DNA of 64,000 bases, from the NCBI RefSeq assembly GCF_048263965.1, contig NZ_JBLXDO010000005.1, positions 114,037-178,036 of the forward strand, written 5' to 3'. The translations under genes were made by a program, and so were the position numbers. The notes under the pieces were generated by a model. It saw nothing but the letters and a program-made list of their open reading frames with translations, was not told where the DNA came from and ran no database searches. Positions within the stretch are counted from its first letter, which is position 1; every line of letters begins with the position of its first letter. Origin of the DNA: Ferrimonas sp048263965. Its GTDB lineage: Bacteria; Pseudomonadota; Gammaproteobacteria; Enterobacterales; Shewanellaceae. Shown in pieces: positions 16,413 through 24,889 of the stretch.

Positions 16413-16977
16413 ATGTGGTGTCGACCCTCGCCAAATCCCAGTAGAGGTCGCTGTGATGAAGCTTTGCCAGTGCCCGGTTGAGGCCGCCAAAAGTGTCAAA
16501 GCTGCGCTGCTCGCCGGTCAGGCAGTACCAGACAAATCGATAGCAGTTATCTCTGAGCAGGTCATACTCACGATATTGATAGAGTGTGGTCGCCGCCCTC
16601 TCCACTGAACCAGGCATCACCAGAGGCCTGTGATGACGATCCACACAGACAAACAGCTTGCGCCCGGTTCGGCCATGAATGAAGCGCCTGGGAGACACGA
16701 CCCGAACCAGGCCGCTGCCGTGGAGCTCGACAATCTGGTCGCGAGCCACCCACACCCCAACATGCTCCACCGCACCATACACATGGCAGGCCACCAAGGA
16801 ACCCGGCTGAGGGACTACTCTCGCCTTGCCCTCATCCCATTCACTGGGACGCAACTTAAGCTGCGGCGAACGGCTGCGTTCGTGGTAACGTCGCTGACGG
16901 GTCTTCTCGCGGCCACGCTTATAATCTGCCGCAGCCAGACCACCGGCCAGGGCCGCCAGGATCCAGGGTAAGGCCAT
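16411..16977 (-). CDS. LRAT-domain (NlpC/P60-like) membrane-anchored protein
   Basis: A 188-residue protein with an N-terminal hydrophobic helix (MALPWILAALAGGLAAA) and a C-terminal LRAT-type domain, a permuted papain-like fold that acts as acyltransferase or thiol hydrolase. The catalytic His is in GAVEHVGVWV and the Cys in LLRDNCYRFVWY, the NC motif of the family. GGAGG precedes the chosen ATG; the frame starts four codons earlier at TTG. The substrate is unknown. Bacterial members are scattered and mostly uncharacterised, and no neighbour hints at a lipid pathway except the convergent FabH-like gene. Confidence 0.72.
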   Translation of the reverse strand: MALPWILAALAGGLAAADYKRGREKTRQRRYHERSRSPQLKLRPSEWDEGKARVVPQPGSLVACHVYGAVEHVGVWVARDQIVELHGSGLVRVVSPRRFIHGRTGRKLFVCVDRHHRPLVMPGSVERAATTLYQYREYDLLRDNCYRFVWYCLTGEQRSFDTFGGLNRALAKLHHSDLYWDLARVDTT

Positions 16978-17230
16978 AGGCACCTCCAAACTGCTGACTT
17001 ATCTATTCTATATCCTAGCAATGAACCCCTTTAGCGCCAGAGAGGGAAACTGTTACCGAATTTATTTTAAAAAAAACTTCAAATTATCAAGAGGGTGACC
17101 ATCAGCTCACAAATCTGAAAATCACTGAAACCGTATGACGAAGAATCAAACAGACGGGACTAAAGTTTCCCTGAAACAAGGGCGACAATGGCCGTCAGCA
17201 ACAATCGCCCCTTAAAGGAATACGGCTCAG

Positions 17231-18349
17231 ATGAAGCTTCCCCTGTCACAAACCACTCTTATCCTCACCTTGGCTCTTACTGGCTGTCAGAGCACTCCCA
17301 AACTGGTCGAGCAGCAACAGGCTCAAGCCCAGGCCACCGAACACTACCTCAGTGCCCAGTCCCATCTGCAGACACTGGAATCCAGGTTCGCCGAACTCAA
17401 TGGCAAGGGTCTCAGCCGTTTTGCCCCGGACCAGCTCAACGAAGCCAAAGAGGCGCTGGAAGAGGCCCGAGAGGAGTTTGATGACATACGCTATACCCCG
17501 GCGGAAGCGGATGAAGGGGACGTCGAAGATATTCTTCTGGCCGTCAATCAGGCCAATACCGCCCTGGACAGCGCCAGCCTGATTCGCGACACCGCCGAAA
17601 AGGAGCTGGCCCCGACCCTGGAGATGATGCAGATCCTGCAACAACTGGAGGCCGCCTCCTTCTACCCTCGTGAGATGAAGCGGGCAGAGTCAACCCTGGC
17701 GGATATGCTGGAGGATGTGGCCGACGGCGATCTGGACGATGCCCGGGAGGAGCAGGCCGAACTGCTGCTGTTACTGCAGGCCCTGGAGGTCAAAACCGTT
17801 GAGAAACGAGAGTTGAGCGGGCTGGTCAGGCAGTTGGACCAGATGAAACGCAACCGCATGGCCAAGGTGGTCCCCATCAGCTTCCAGGGCGCCGTCGCCA
17901 GCCTGGAGCTGGCCAAATCGGTGATCGCCGCCGACCCCAGAAACACCCTCGCCATCGACCAGGCGGTCACCAAGGCGGAGTTTGAGATTGACCACAGCCG
18001 TCACATCGCCCAGCAGGTGACCCACCTGCGCGCCATGGACAGCGATGATTTTGAGGCCTTTGTACTCAGAGCCGAAGGCAGACTGCACAAAATTGCCCAG
18101 GCTCTGGACGGAGTGGACCGGCGCAACCTGGCTCAGGATGATCAGACCGATTCCGTCACCCAGGCCATTGCGGCCCTGAAGCAGGCGATGGACGCACAGC
18201 AACTGGCCCTTTCCGAGGCCGAAGCGGCGGCTGCCGTTCAGGCAAAAGCCTTAAGCGAGCCAGCCGCACCCTCTGAAGAGGCAACCGCAGAGGCCGAACC
18301 AGAAGCCATTGTGCCGGAGGAGGAAAGGGGGTCGATCTCCTCCTCCTGA
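17231..18349 (+). CDS. Lipoprotein with long helical, coiled-coil body
   Basis: A 372-residue exported lipoprotein: signal peptide with lipobox LTGC at about residue 19 followed by QSTP, so likely sent to the outer membrane. The rest is charged and almost entirely helical, with heptad-like runs (LNEAKEALEEAREEFDD, MKRAESTLADMLEDVADG) and an Ala/Glu/Pro-rich tail ending in GSISSS. It recalls DUF4398-type and OmpA-operon lipoproteins in the way short ALxxAxxEL repeats recur, but I cannot name a family. It stands alone, convergent with the exonuclease gene one base away. Confidence 0.75.
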   Translation: MKLPLSQTTLILTLALTGCQSTPKLVEQQQAQAQATEHYLSAQSHLQTLESRFAELNGKGLSRFAPDQLNEAKEALEEAREEFDDIRYTPAEADEGDVEDILLAVNQANTALDSASLIRDTAEKELAPTLEMMQILQQLEAASFYPREMKRAESTLADMLEDVADGDLDDAREEQAELLLLLQALEVKTVEKRELSGLVRQLDQMKRNRMAKVVPISFQGAVASLELAKSVIAADPRNTLAIDQAVTKAEFEIDHSRHIAQQVTHLRAMDSDDFEAFVLRAEGRLHKIAQALDGVDRRNLAQDDQTDSVTQAIAALKQAMDAQQLALSEAEAAAAVQAKALSEPAAPSEEATAEAEPEAIVPEEERGSISSS

Positions 18350-18350
18350 T

Positions 18351-19010
18351 TCAGGGGCCCAGTAGCTCACCCAGCCCGGGGTTGCCGCCCATGGCGGCAG
18401 CCTGGGCCAACAGCAGCTCACCGCAAGCCAGGGCATCCACCAGGGCATCATGGCCCTGATAGTAGGGCAACCCGTGACGATCCCGGCAGGCGGCCAGGGT
18501 GAGGTCCCCGGCAGACAGGGGCTTCCCCTGGCGAATCAGCCGACGCTGTTCCAGCTCCAGGGTATCCACTGCCAGCAGCGGCGCTTCAGACACCCCGCAC
18601 TCTTGCAGGGCCCGACGCAAAAAGGCCAGGTCCAGCTCGGCGTTATGGCACACCAGGATCTTGCCCTGCAGCAGAGGCCAAAGCCGCTTCAGTGCATCAC
18701 TCAGCGCCAGAGCTTGCTCCAGCTGACCATCGACAATGCCGTGGATGGTGGCCGAGTGGCCGACACTGCCGTTGGCTTTCACCAACTGATAGAAGGCGCG
18801 ACCGCACTGGATTCGCCCAGCGTCGATGGGCACGGCGCCGATGCTGATGATCTCATCCTCCTTGGGGTTGAGACCGGTGAGCTCGAGATCCAGCGCCAGC
18901 AAGGGCAACTGGTCAAAACTGGCGCCTATATGCTCGGTGGCAGGCACCGATTCTCCGCTGCGCCAGGCCTGCCAACGCCAGCGCCACAGCTTGCTGCTGA
19001 GCAGACTCAC
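18351..19010 (-). CDS. DnaQ-like 3'-5' exonuclease
   Basis: A 219-residue exonuclease of the DEDDh class: ALDLELTGL (Asp, Glu), IHGIVDG, VCHNAELDLAFL and QGHDALVDALA supply the catalytic residues and the His-Asp pair. It starts at a GTG that overlaps the DUF294 gene stop (GTGA), with GGAAG five bases before; the longer frame runs inside the upstream gene. Genes of this kind next to DUF294 and the SSS symporter are a recurring set in gammaproteobacteria, so the exonuclease may process a nucleotide or signal linked to the DUF294 protein rather than act in replication (inference). Confidence 0.85.
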   Translation of the reverse strand: MSLLSSKLWRWRWQAWRSGESVPATEHIGASFDQLPLLALDLELTGLNPKEDEIISIGAVPIDAGRIQCGRAFYQLVKANGSVGHSATIHGIVDGQLEQALALSDALKRLWPLLQGKILVCHNAELDLAFLRRALQECGVSEAPLLAVDTLELEQRRLIRQGKPLSAGDLTLAACRDRHGLPYYQGHDALVDALACGELLLAQAAAMGGNPGLGELLGP

Positions 19011-20851
19011 AGCTGCTTCCCATATTTGAGCTTCACCCCATCCTGGGCCTGGCCCACCACCACAAAGGCATCCTTGAGCTGATGGCGAACCAGTTGCGAC
19101 AGGGAGCGCGGCTCCAGGTAGTTGCTGGCACTCTCCCCCGCCTGCCACTGCCGCTCATGGTTATCCAGCCGCTGCTGACGAATGAACTCCAGGGCATCGG
19201 CGATGTTGAGGGCGTCCTTTCGTGTCAGCAGGCCTGCTTCCATGGCTGCCTTGAGGCGCCTGGGGGTCTCCACCTCATCGCTGCCACAAGCCAGCGCATA
19301 CAACCTGCCAATGTCGTTGACTATGGCCAGTCCCCGATGCTTGAGATCCACCCCCTCCTTCTGTTCGCCATCCTTGTCCAGCACCCACTGACGGAAGAAC
19401 CCCAGGGGAGGACGGCGACTGACGCTGTTGCGCGCCAGGTAGGTAAGGAAAAAGTCCGATTGACTGGCCTGCTGCACCACATAGTGCTGAAGCTGCTTGG
19501 CCAGAGCCAGATCCCCGGCGATGCCGCGAATGTCGAAGAAGATGGAGCTGTGCATCACCGCCATGGGCTCGGGCTCGAGGATCCAGCGATCAAACTGCTG
19601 CTGCCATCCCTCCATGGACTGACACCATTTGGGGTTCATCGCCATCACCTCGCCCTTGCACAGAGTCTGACCGCAGCGATCCAAGCCCAGACAGACAAAC
19701 TCTGCCAGCTTGAGGAAATAGCCGCGCTCCTCCTCATCGGGCTCCCTGGAAAGCAGCAACCCATTATCCTGATCAGACCCCACCACCTGATCCATCCGCG
19801 CCTGGGAGCCAAAGGCCAGCCAGCACCAGTTGATGGGCGCCGGCCCCAGCTCCTCCTTGGCCAGGTTGATCAGCCTCTCGGTGAGGCGGTCGGAGATGGC
19901 GGTCAACAACCGCCCCACCTGCTCGGCGGAGACGTCGGCAGCCACCTGGGCCTTGACCAGATTTGGCACCCCCTCCATCACCCGCACCAGGGCGTCCAGA
20001 TCCTTACAGCGGTTCAGCTGCTTGATGATCAGCGCCGGATCCGAGTCCAGCTGACGCATCAGGTCGTTACTGGTCACCAACCCCACCAGCTTGCCACTCT
20101 CCGCCACAGGCAGGTGATGGATGTTGTGGCGCGTCATCATCAACTGGGCGTCAAACCAGGTGGCCTGGGGTTCGGCGCACAGGGGGTCGGCGGTCATCAC
20201 TTCGCTGACACAGGCCGACACCGCCACGCCCTTGGCCAACACCCGGTTTCTCAGGTCCCTGTCGGTCAGGATGCCAACGATCCGCCCTTGATGGGTGATG
20301 GGCAGACAGGAGATGCGGTGCTCACTCATCCTGGCGGCAGCCTCGGCGATGCTCATCTGACCCTCGCCGCTGACCACATGGTCACTCATCACCTTGGCCA
20401 GCTTCATGGAGTTGGTGTGTCTGTGACTGTCGTAGCGCTCCCCCAGGCGGATGCGCTGGCCGTGCTGACGATTGAAGAAACGCTCGAACTCCTTGTGGTG
20501 ATAGCGGAGCTCATCAAACATCGCCTGAGGAACCAGATAGAGCAGACCATCCTCGATGATGTGGATGTCTGCGGCGGTGGGCTCACCAGTAAGCAGGGCT
20601 CTAAAGCCAAAGCTCTGGTGACTGTCCAGCCGGGCCAGCAGCTCCCCCTCCTTGCTGCGCAGCTCAAACACGCCACTGGCGATGAGGTATAGGCTGGGAT
20701 TGGCCGGGTCGAACTCGATCATCCGGTCACGGCGACTGGCGTAGGCGATCTCGATGCTGGCGGCGCAGCGCTCCCTCGCCTCTGCGGGGAGGGTATCGAA
20801 GGGCACAGTTTCAGACAGGAACTGCACCAGGGGGGTAAGACCATGATCCAT
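19007..20851 (-). CDS. CBS/cyclic-nucleotide-binding DUF294 nucleotidyltransferase-like protein
   Basis: A 614-residue protein with four parts: a cNMP-binding-like domain (about 1-140; FDPANPSLYLIASGVFELRS at its core in shorter form), a pair of CBS domains (about 155-275; GILTDRDLRN and GLVTSNDLMRQL), a GlnD-like nucleotidyltransferase domain (about 300-450; FGSQARMDQVVGSDQDNG gives the GS...D.D site) and a C-terminal DUF294_C domain. The family is predicted to modify a protein or nucleotide according to adenylate status. It forms an operon with the exonuclease gene and lies beside the symporter, as in many relatives. AGGAG precedes the ATG. Confidence 0.9.
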   Translation of the reverse strand: MDHGLTPLVQFLSETVPFDTLPAEARERCAASIEIAYASRRDRMIEFDPANPSLYLIASGVFELRSKEGELLARLDSHQSFGFRALLTGEPTAADIHIIEDGLLYLVPQAMFDELRYHHKEFERFFNRQHGQRIRLGERYDSHRHTNSMKLAKVMSDHVVSGEGQMSIAEAAARMSEHRISCLPITHQGRIVGILTDRDLRNRVLAKGVAVSACVSEVMTADPLCAEPQATWFDAQLMMTRHNIHHLPVAESGKLVGLVTSNDLMRQLDSDPALIIKQLNRCKDLDALVRVMEGVPNLVKAQVAADVSAEQVGRLLTAISDRLTERLINLAKEELGPAPINWCWLAFGSQARMDQVVGSDQDNGLLLSREPDEEERGYFLKLAEFVCLGLDRCGQTLCKGEVMAMNPKWCQSMEGWQQQFDRWILEPEPMAVMHSSIFFDIRGIAGDLALAKQLQHYVVQQASQSDFFLTYLARNSVSRRPPLGFFRQWVLDKDGEQKEGVDLKHRGLAIVNDIGRLYALACGSDEVETPRRLKAAMEAGLLTRKDALNIADALEFIRQQRLDNHERQWQAGESASNYLEPRSLSQLVRHQLKDAFVVVGQAQDGVKLKYGKQL

Positions 20852-20956
20852 TTCGGTCTCCTAAGGCGTGTTGACCTTTATCCTTTAGTCGTAATCGGCT
20901 CGTGCCACAGATCGCTCTTTGATAATCTCAAAGCACAACTGGCAAGGAGCCCCACT

Positions 20957-21181
20957 ATGTTAACAATAATTGAGCCGTTCTTCTTACTCGGCGGTGCCCT
21001 TCTGGTGCTGACCGCACTCAGCCTCTACAGCAAGCGTCAGAAGCATCTGCATGGCTTCTGGCAAGTGTGGGTGGGCAAGCTCAAGGATTTCACCATCCGC
21101 GAGTTCCGCTTCTATCGTATGGGCGTCCTGCTTCTGTTTATCGGCATCATTCTGCGTATCGTCAACCTCACCATCATCTGA
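20957..21181 (+). CDS. Small membrane protein of unknown function
   Basis: A 74-residue protein with two hydrophobic helices (about residues 4-23 and 53-72) joined by a basic loop with KRQKHLHGFWQVW. The chosen ATG has GGAG seven bases before it; the open frame extends upstream without a ribosome site. It is transcribed away from the DUF294 gene and toward the symporter, with a shared terminator after it. I do not recognise a family. It breaks what would otherwise be a single leftward transcript from DUF4212 to the exonuclease. Confidence 0.6.
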   Translation: MLTIIEPFFLLGGALLVLTALSLYSKRQKHLHGFWQVWVGKLKDFTIREFRFYRMGVLLLFIGIILRIVNLTII

Positions 21182-21230
21182 CCCTTTAAAGTCAGTTGTC
21201 ATTAAATGGCTTGCCAAAAAGCAGATAAAG

Positions 21231-21260
21231 AAAGGGGCGGTAATACCGCCCCTTTTTCTT
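21231..21260. terminator. Bidirectional terminator between the small membrane gene and the symporter
   Basis: AAAGGGGCGG, loop TAATA, CCGCCCCTTT flanked by A-rich and T-rich runs on either side, so it works for both convergent genes. Confidence 0.85.
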
Positions 21261-21273
21261 TACTGGCTTTGGC

Positions 21274-22980
21274 TTAGTGGGCCTGTGCCTTACCAGATCC
21301 TTTCGGGAAGCGAATCTGTTCAACCAGATCCTGAACATCCTGAGGCACTGCACCAGTCACCTTGCTCACCGCAAAGGCCACGATGAAGTTCACCATCATA
21401 CCCAGGGTGCCGATCCCCTCAGGGGAGATACCGAACCACCAGTTGTCTGGGTTATTCCCTGCGGGGTTGATGAACTTGAAGTAGATGATGTACGCCGCGG
21501 TGAAGGTGATGCCGGAGATCATGCCGGCAATGGCACCCTCTTTGTTCATCTTCTTAGAGAAGATGCCCATGATAATGGCCGGGAAGAAGGATGACGCTGC
21601 CAGGCCGAAGGCGAACGCCACCACCTGAGCCACAAAGCCCGGCGGATTGATTCCCAGATAACCCGCCACCACAATGGCGACGGCCGCAGCCACTCGGGCG
21701 TAGGTCAACTCCTGTCTGTCCGTGATATTGGGCATCAACGACCGTTTCAACAAGTCGTGGGACACCGAGGTGGAGATCACCAACAGCAGACCCGCCGAGG
21801 TCGACAGAGCCGCAGCCACACCACCGGCAGCCACCAGAGCGATCACCCAGTTGGGCAGCTCGGCGATTTCGGGGTTGGCCAGTACCATAATGTCGCGGTC
21901 GATCTTCATCTCGTTGCGCTCATCGCCGGAGTAGAACATGCGACCATCGCCGTTCTTGTCTTCCCAACTGATGAGGCCGGTGTCGCTCCAGTTCTTCACC
22001 CAGGATGGGGCTTGCTCGCCAACGATGCCGCGGCCATCTTCACCGTTAATGGTGTTGATCATGTTTACACGGGCAAAGGAGGCTACCGCAGGGGCAGTGG
22101 TGTACAGCATGGCGATGAACACCAGGGCCCAACCGGCAGACAGACGGGCGTCACTGACCTTGGGTACGGTAAAGAAGCGCACAATCACGTGAGGCAGACC
22201 GGCAGTACCCACCATCAAGGCGGCAGTAATGAAGAACACGTCAATGGTACTCTTCGACCCGTCCGTATATTGACTGAACCCTAACTCCGTCGATAGCCCA
22301 TCCAATTTATCCAATAGATACATCCCCGACCCATCATTGAGCGTCGACCCGAAGCCCAACTGAGGCAGAGGATTGTTGGTCATCATGATGGAGATGAAGA
22401 CGGCCGGCACCAGGTAGGCGGTGATCAGCACGCAGAACTGGGCCACCTGGGTGTAGGTGATCCCCTTCATGCCACCCAATACCGCGTAGAAGAACACGAT
22501 GGCCATACCGATGACCACACCGGTCACAATATCCACTTCCAGGAAGCGGCTGAATACCACGCCTACGCCACGCATCTGGCCTGCCACATAGGTGAAGCAG
22601 ACGAAGATGGCACAGACTACCGCCACAATACGGGCCACCTGGGAGTAGTAACGGTCACCGATGAAGTCCGGCACGGTGAACTTGCCAAACTTACGCAGGT
22701 AAGGTGCCAGACACAGAGCCAGCAGTACATAACCGCCGGTCCAGCCCATCAGGTAAACACCGCCATCGTATCCCATGAAGGAGATCAGACCCGCCATGGA
22801 GATAAAGGACGCGGCTGACATCCAGTCGGCCGCGGTGGCCATACCGTTGGCCACGGGGGGAACCCCGCCCCCTGCCACGTAGAACTCGTTGGTGGAGCCG
22901 GCCTTGGCCCAGATCGCGATACCGATGTACAGCGCAAAGGTCAGGCCGACGATAATAAAGGTGAGTGTTTGCAGATCCAT
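21274..22980 (-). CDS. Sodium:solute symporter of the acetate permease (ActP-like) group
   Basis: A 568-residue SSS-family transporter with about 13-14 membrane helices, starting MDLQTLTFIIVGLTFALYIG. The family core AAASFISMAGLI-type helix appears as SAASFISMAGLISFMGYDG, and ALSTSAGLLLVISTSVSHD is the conserved sodium-site region. Together with the upstream DUF4212 gene it forms the two-part transporter seen in Shewanella, Vibrio and Pseudomonas, likely importing acetate or another short carboxylate with Na+. It carries an insertion of roughly 60 residues (near FARVNMINTINGEDGRG to FYSGDERNEM) typical of this branch. GGAGAG precedes the ATG. Confidence 0.9.
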   Translation of the reverse strand: MDLQTLTFIIVGLTFALYIGIAIWAKAGSTNEFYVAGGGVPPVANGMATAADWMSAASFISMAGLISFMGYDGGVYLMGWTGGYVLLALCLAPYLRKFGKFTVPDFIGDRYYSQVARIVAVVCAIFVCFTYVAGQMRGVGVVFSRFLEVDIVTGVVIGMAIVFFYAVLGGMKGITYTQVAQFCVLITAYLVPAVFISIMMTNNPLPQLGFGSTLNDGSGMYLLDKLDGLSTELGFSQYTDGSKSTIDVFFITAALMVGTAGLPHVIVRFFTVPKVSDARLSAGWALVFIAMLYTTAPAVASFARVNMINTINGEDGRGIVGEQAPSWVKNWSDTGLISWEDKNGDGRMFYSGDERNEMKIDRDIMVLANPEIAELPNWVIALVAAGGVAAALSTSAGLLLVISTSVSHDLLKRSLMPNITDRQELTYARVAAAVAIVVAGYLGINPPGFVAQVVAFAFGLAASSFFPAIIMGIFSKKMNKEGAIAGMISGITFTAAYIIYFKFINPAGNNPDNWWFGISPEGIGTLGMMVNFIVAFAVSKVTGAVPQDVQDLVEQIRFPKGSGKAQAH

Positions 22981-22989
22981 GTTGCTCTC

Positions 22990-23256
22990 CTAGTCTTCCT
23001 GAACTTTGTACTTCTTGTCCAGGGCGTTCATCTTGGCCACATAGACAAAGATCAACGCCACAAAGACGTAGATGGCCCCCTGTTGGGCAAACCAGAACCC
23101 GAGCTTAAAGCCAAATAGCTTGATGCTGTTCAAGGGCTCCACCAGCAAGATGCCAAAACCAAAGGAGACCACAAACCAGATCACCAGCAGTGACAACAGC
23201 AGCCTGAGATTTTCCTTCCAATACGCTTTGGCGGATTCGGTGCTTTCGAATGCCAT
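22990..23256 (-). CDS. DUF4212 small membrane subunit of the symporter
   Basis: An 88-residue protein with two membrane helices (about 17-37 and 52-75) and a KKYKVQED tail. It matches the DUF4212 family (sodium/substrate symporter small subunit), which almost always precedes an SSS transporter gene, as here with a nine-base gap. The start MAFESTESAKAYWKENLR follows GGGGAG; the open frame continues upstream without support. It is thought to help assembly or activity of the large subunit. Confidence 0.88.
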   Translation of the reverse strand: MAFESTESAKAYWKENLRLLLSLLVIWFVVSFGFGILLVEPLNSIKLFGFKLGFWFAQQGAIYVFVALIFVYVAKMNALDKKYKVQED

Positions 23257-23612
23257 AATCGCTCCCCATGTTTCCATTCTTGTAGTAGTGATCGCCCATC
23301 CAATGCGCATCCGGCCTGTGCAACTGCTTCTTGAAACACAACTTCTGACGTTGGATAGATGTGAATTGACACAGGTAGCAACGCCAGGCCGGATGCAAAG
23401 TGTGATCGGCATCTCGTCGGTTCTAACCTAGCAAGGGGAGTGGCCTGCGCCTCGTAGACCTTAGTCTAAGCTTGCGCAACACCAGACAAGGGCTGAAAAT
23501 TTAACCCTTTTTAATCAATGATTTAAGCAGTGAGCCGGCAGAAGATGCCAGCCGCTAGACTTTGGTCGAACGAAGAGGGAGGAGCTGGCCGGGCAAGGCC
23601 CGGCCGAGGGAA
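23257..23612. promoter_or_regulatory. Promoter region of the DUF4212-symporter operon
   Basis: 356 bases without a gene. An inverted repeat TAGAC-CTTA-GTCTA lies at 23455-23468, about 200 bases before the DUF4212 start. A second, weaker pairing AAGGG...CCCTT is at about 23489-23510. No RNA gene was seen. Confidence 0.5.
23455..23468. promoter_or_regulatory. Inverted repeat, candidate operator for the symporter operon
   Basis: TAGAC-CTTA-GTCTA, a perfect 5-4-5 repeat. Acetate symporter operons of this type are often under a CrbSR-like two-component system with a LuxR-type response regulator; whether that regulator binds this sequence is a guess. Confidence 0.35.
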
Positions 23613-24212
23613 TCAGGGGTTGGTCATCAGATACTCAACCAGGGCCACATAATCGGCCAGGGTGCGCCCGGGGTTCACGATAAGGTACTTGCCGTTCACC
23701 ACCACCGAGGGTACGCCGGTGATTCTGGCCAGCATGGTGCGGGAATCACCGTCCGCCAGTTTCAGTTTCAGGTCCCCACTGCCGGCGGCCTTGCGGTAAT
23801 CCGCGGCGCTGACGCCGTGAGCCACGAAAAACTGCTTGAGCTCGGCATCGGTATTAATCGACTTGCCATCGCGCTGAATGAGTTCGAAAAACGCCTTATG
23901 GGTCCGCTCACTGACCCCGAGAATCTCACTGATGTAGTAACCCTTGGCAGCCAGCTTCCAGCTATCGCGATTGAAGCTCACATGGGTCTTCTCTACGTGG
24001 ATCTTGTCGCCCAGGGCCAGGGTAATCTGCTTGAACGCCGGATCGAATCGGTAGCAATGCCCGCAATAGTAAGAGAAAAACTCCCTAATCACCGGGGTCT
24101 TGGACTCGGACAGGCCATCCACCACCTTGTAGTTAACCCCCTCCTTAAACTCCTGGGCCGGAACCACAAAAGCCACCGCCATCAGCGCTAACGCGAACAG
24201 TCTCGCAATCAC
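23613..24212 (-). CDS. dsbA: Thiol:disulphide interchange protein DsbA
   Basis: A 199-residue periplasmic oxidase that forms disulphide bonds in exported proteins. A short signal peptide (MIARLFALALMAVAFVVPAQ) is followed by the thioredoxin fold with the active site CGHC in YYCGHCYRF, and the cis-Pro loop TGVPSVVVNGKY. Length and motifs are those of classic DsbA. It would be re-oxidised by DsbB, not seen here. The gene stands alone on the minus strand. Confidence 0.92.
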   Translation of the reverse strand: MIARLFALALMAVAFVVPAQEFKEGVNYKVVDGLSESKTPVIREFFSYYCGHCYRFDPAFKQITLALGDKIHVEKTHVSFNRDSWKLAAKGYYISEILGVSERTHKAFFELIQRDGKSINTDAELKQFFVAHGVSAADYRKAAGSGDLKLKLADGDSRTMLARITGVPSVVVNGKYLIVNPGRTLADYVALVEYLMTNP

Positions 24213-24430
24213 AACGTTATCCTCTTGAAAAATTCCGGGGTGGCAACGCCTTGCCTACCCCTTTTGCCGCCTGAGCCTGTGCAGGCTGACGTTCTTGACA
24301 CATGTTAACCCAGGGGCGGGTCAATCCCAAATGGTTACAAAGTAAAGGTATTTCCGTCTGGCACACCCTTTGCAGACTTAGTCCTCAGTGATTACCGCTT
24401 CCCTAAAGAGCAACAACAGAGAGGACCATT

Positions 24431-24889
24431 ATGAACATCAGCAACAGCCATGCCCGGCTGACCCAGGGACCCCAACCCGGTCTGGACCGTATCCAGCAGG
24501 CGGCCAGCGAGCGCAAGGCGCAGATGGACCAGGAACCGGCTCAAACCAAGATCACCCAGGCCAAGGACAAGGTCGGGGCGACCAGGGACAAGGTCCAGGT
24601 TCATGCTCAGGAGTTCGACGGAGAGCTGGCCAAACTGATGGAAGCCAATGAGGCCAAAAGCCAGGCCTTTATCAAGGAAGCCCAGGGACTGATGCAGGCC
24701 CAGGGTGGCGGCACCCTAAGCCAGGTGCTTGGGGGGAGCGCAGCGGATCTGACCAAGGCCGCCGACACCCTGAAAGAGGTGGAAACCACCCTGGGGGCAC
24801 GTCAACAGCAACTGCTGGACAACCCCCAGGGCCTCAATGGCGGCGACCTGCTCGGTATGCTGAACCAGGCCCATTCGGCGCTGGTTTAG
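24431..24889 (+). CDS. Hydrophilic helical hypothetical protein
   Basis: A 152-residue protein with no signal peptide, membrane segment or Cys. It is rich in Gln, Ala, Lys and Asp, mostly helical, with charged repeats (ERKAQMDQ, TQAKDKVGATRDKVQ, HAQEFDGELAKLMEANEAK) and a Gly-rich LGGSAADL stretch. AGAGGA lies before the ATG. The last four bases overlap the end of the convergent SIMPL gene. I do not recognise a family; the coiled-coil character suggests a binding or structural role at most. Confidence 0.65.
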   Translation: MNISNSHARLTQGPQPGLDRIQQAASERKAQMDQEPAQTKITQAKDKVGATRDKVQVHAQEFDGELAKLMEANEAKSQAFIKEAQGLMQAQGGGTLSQVLGGSAADLTKAADTLKEVETTLGARQQQLLDNPQGLNGGDLLGMLNQAHSALV

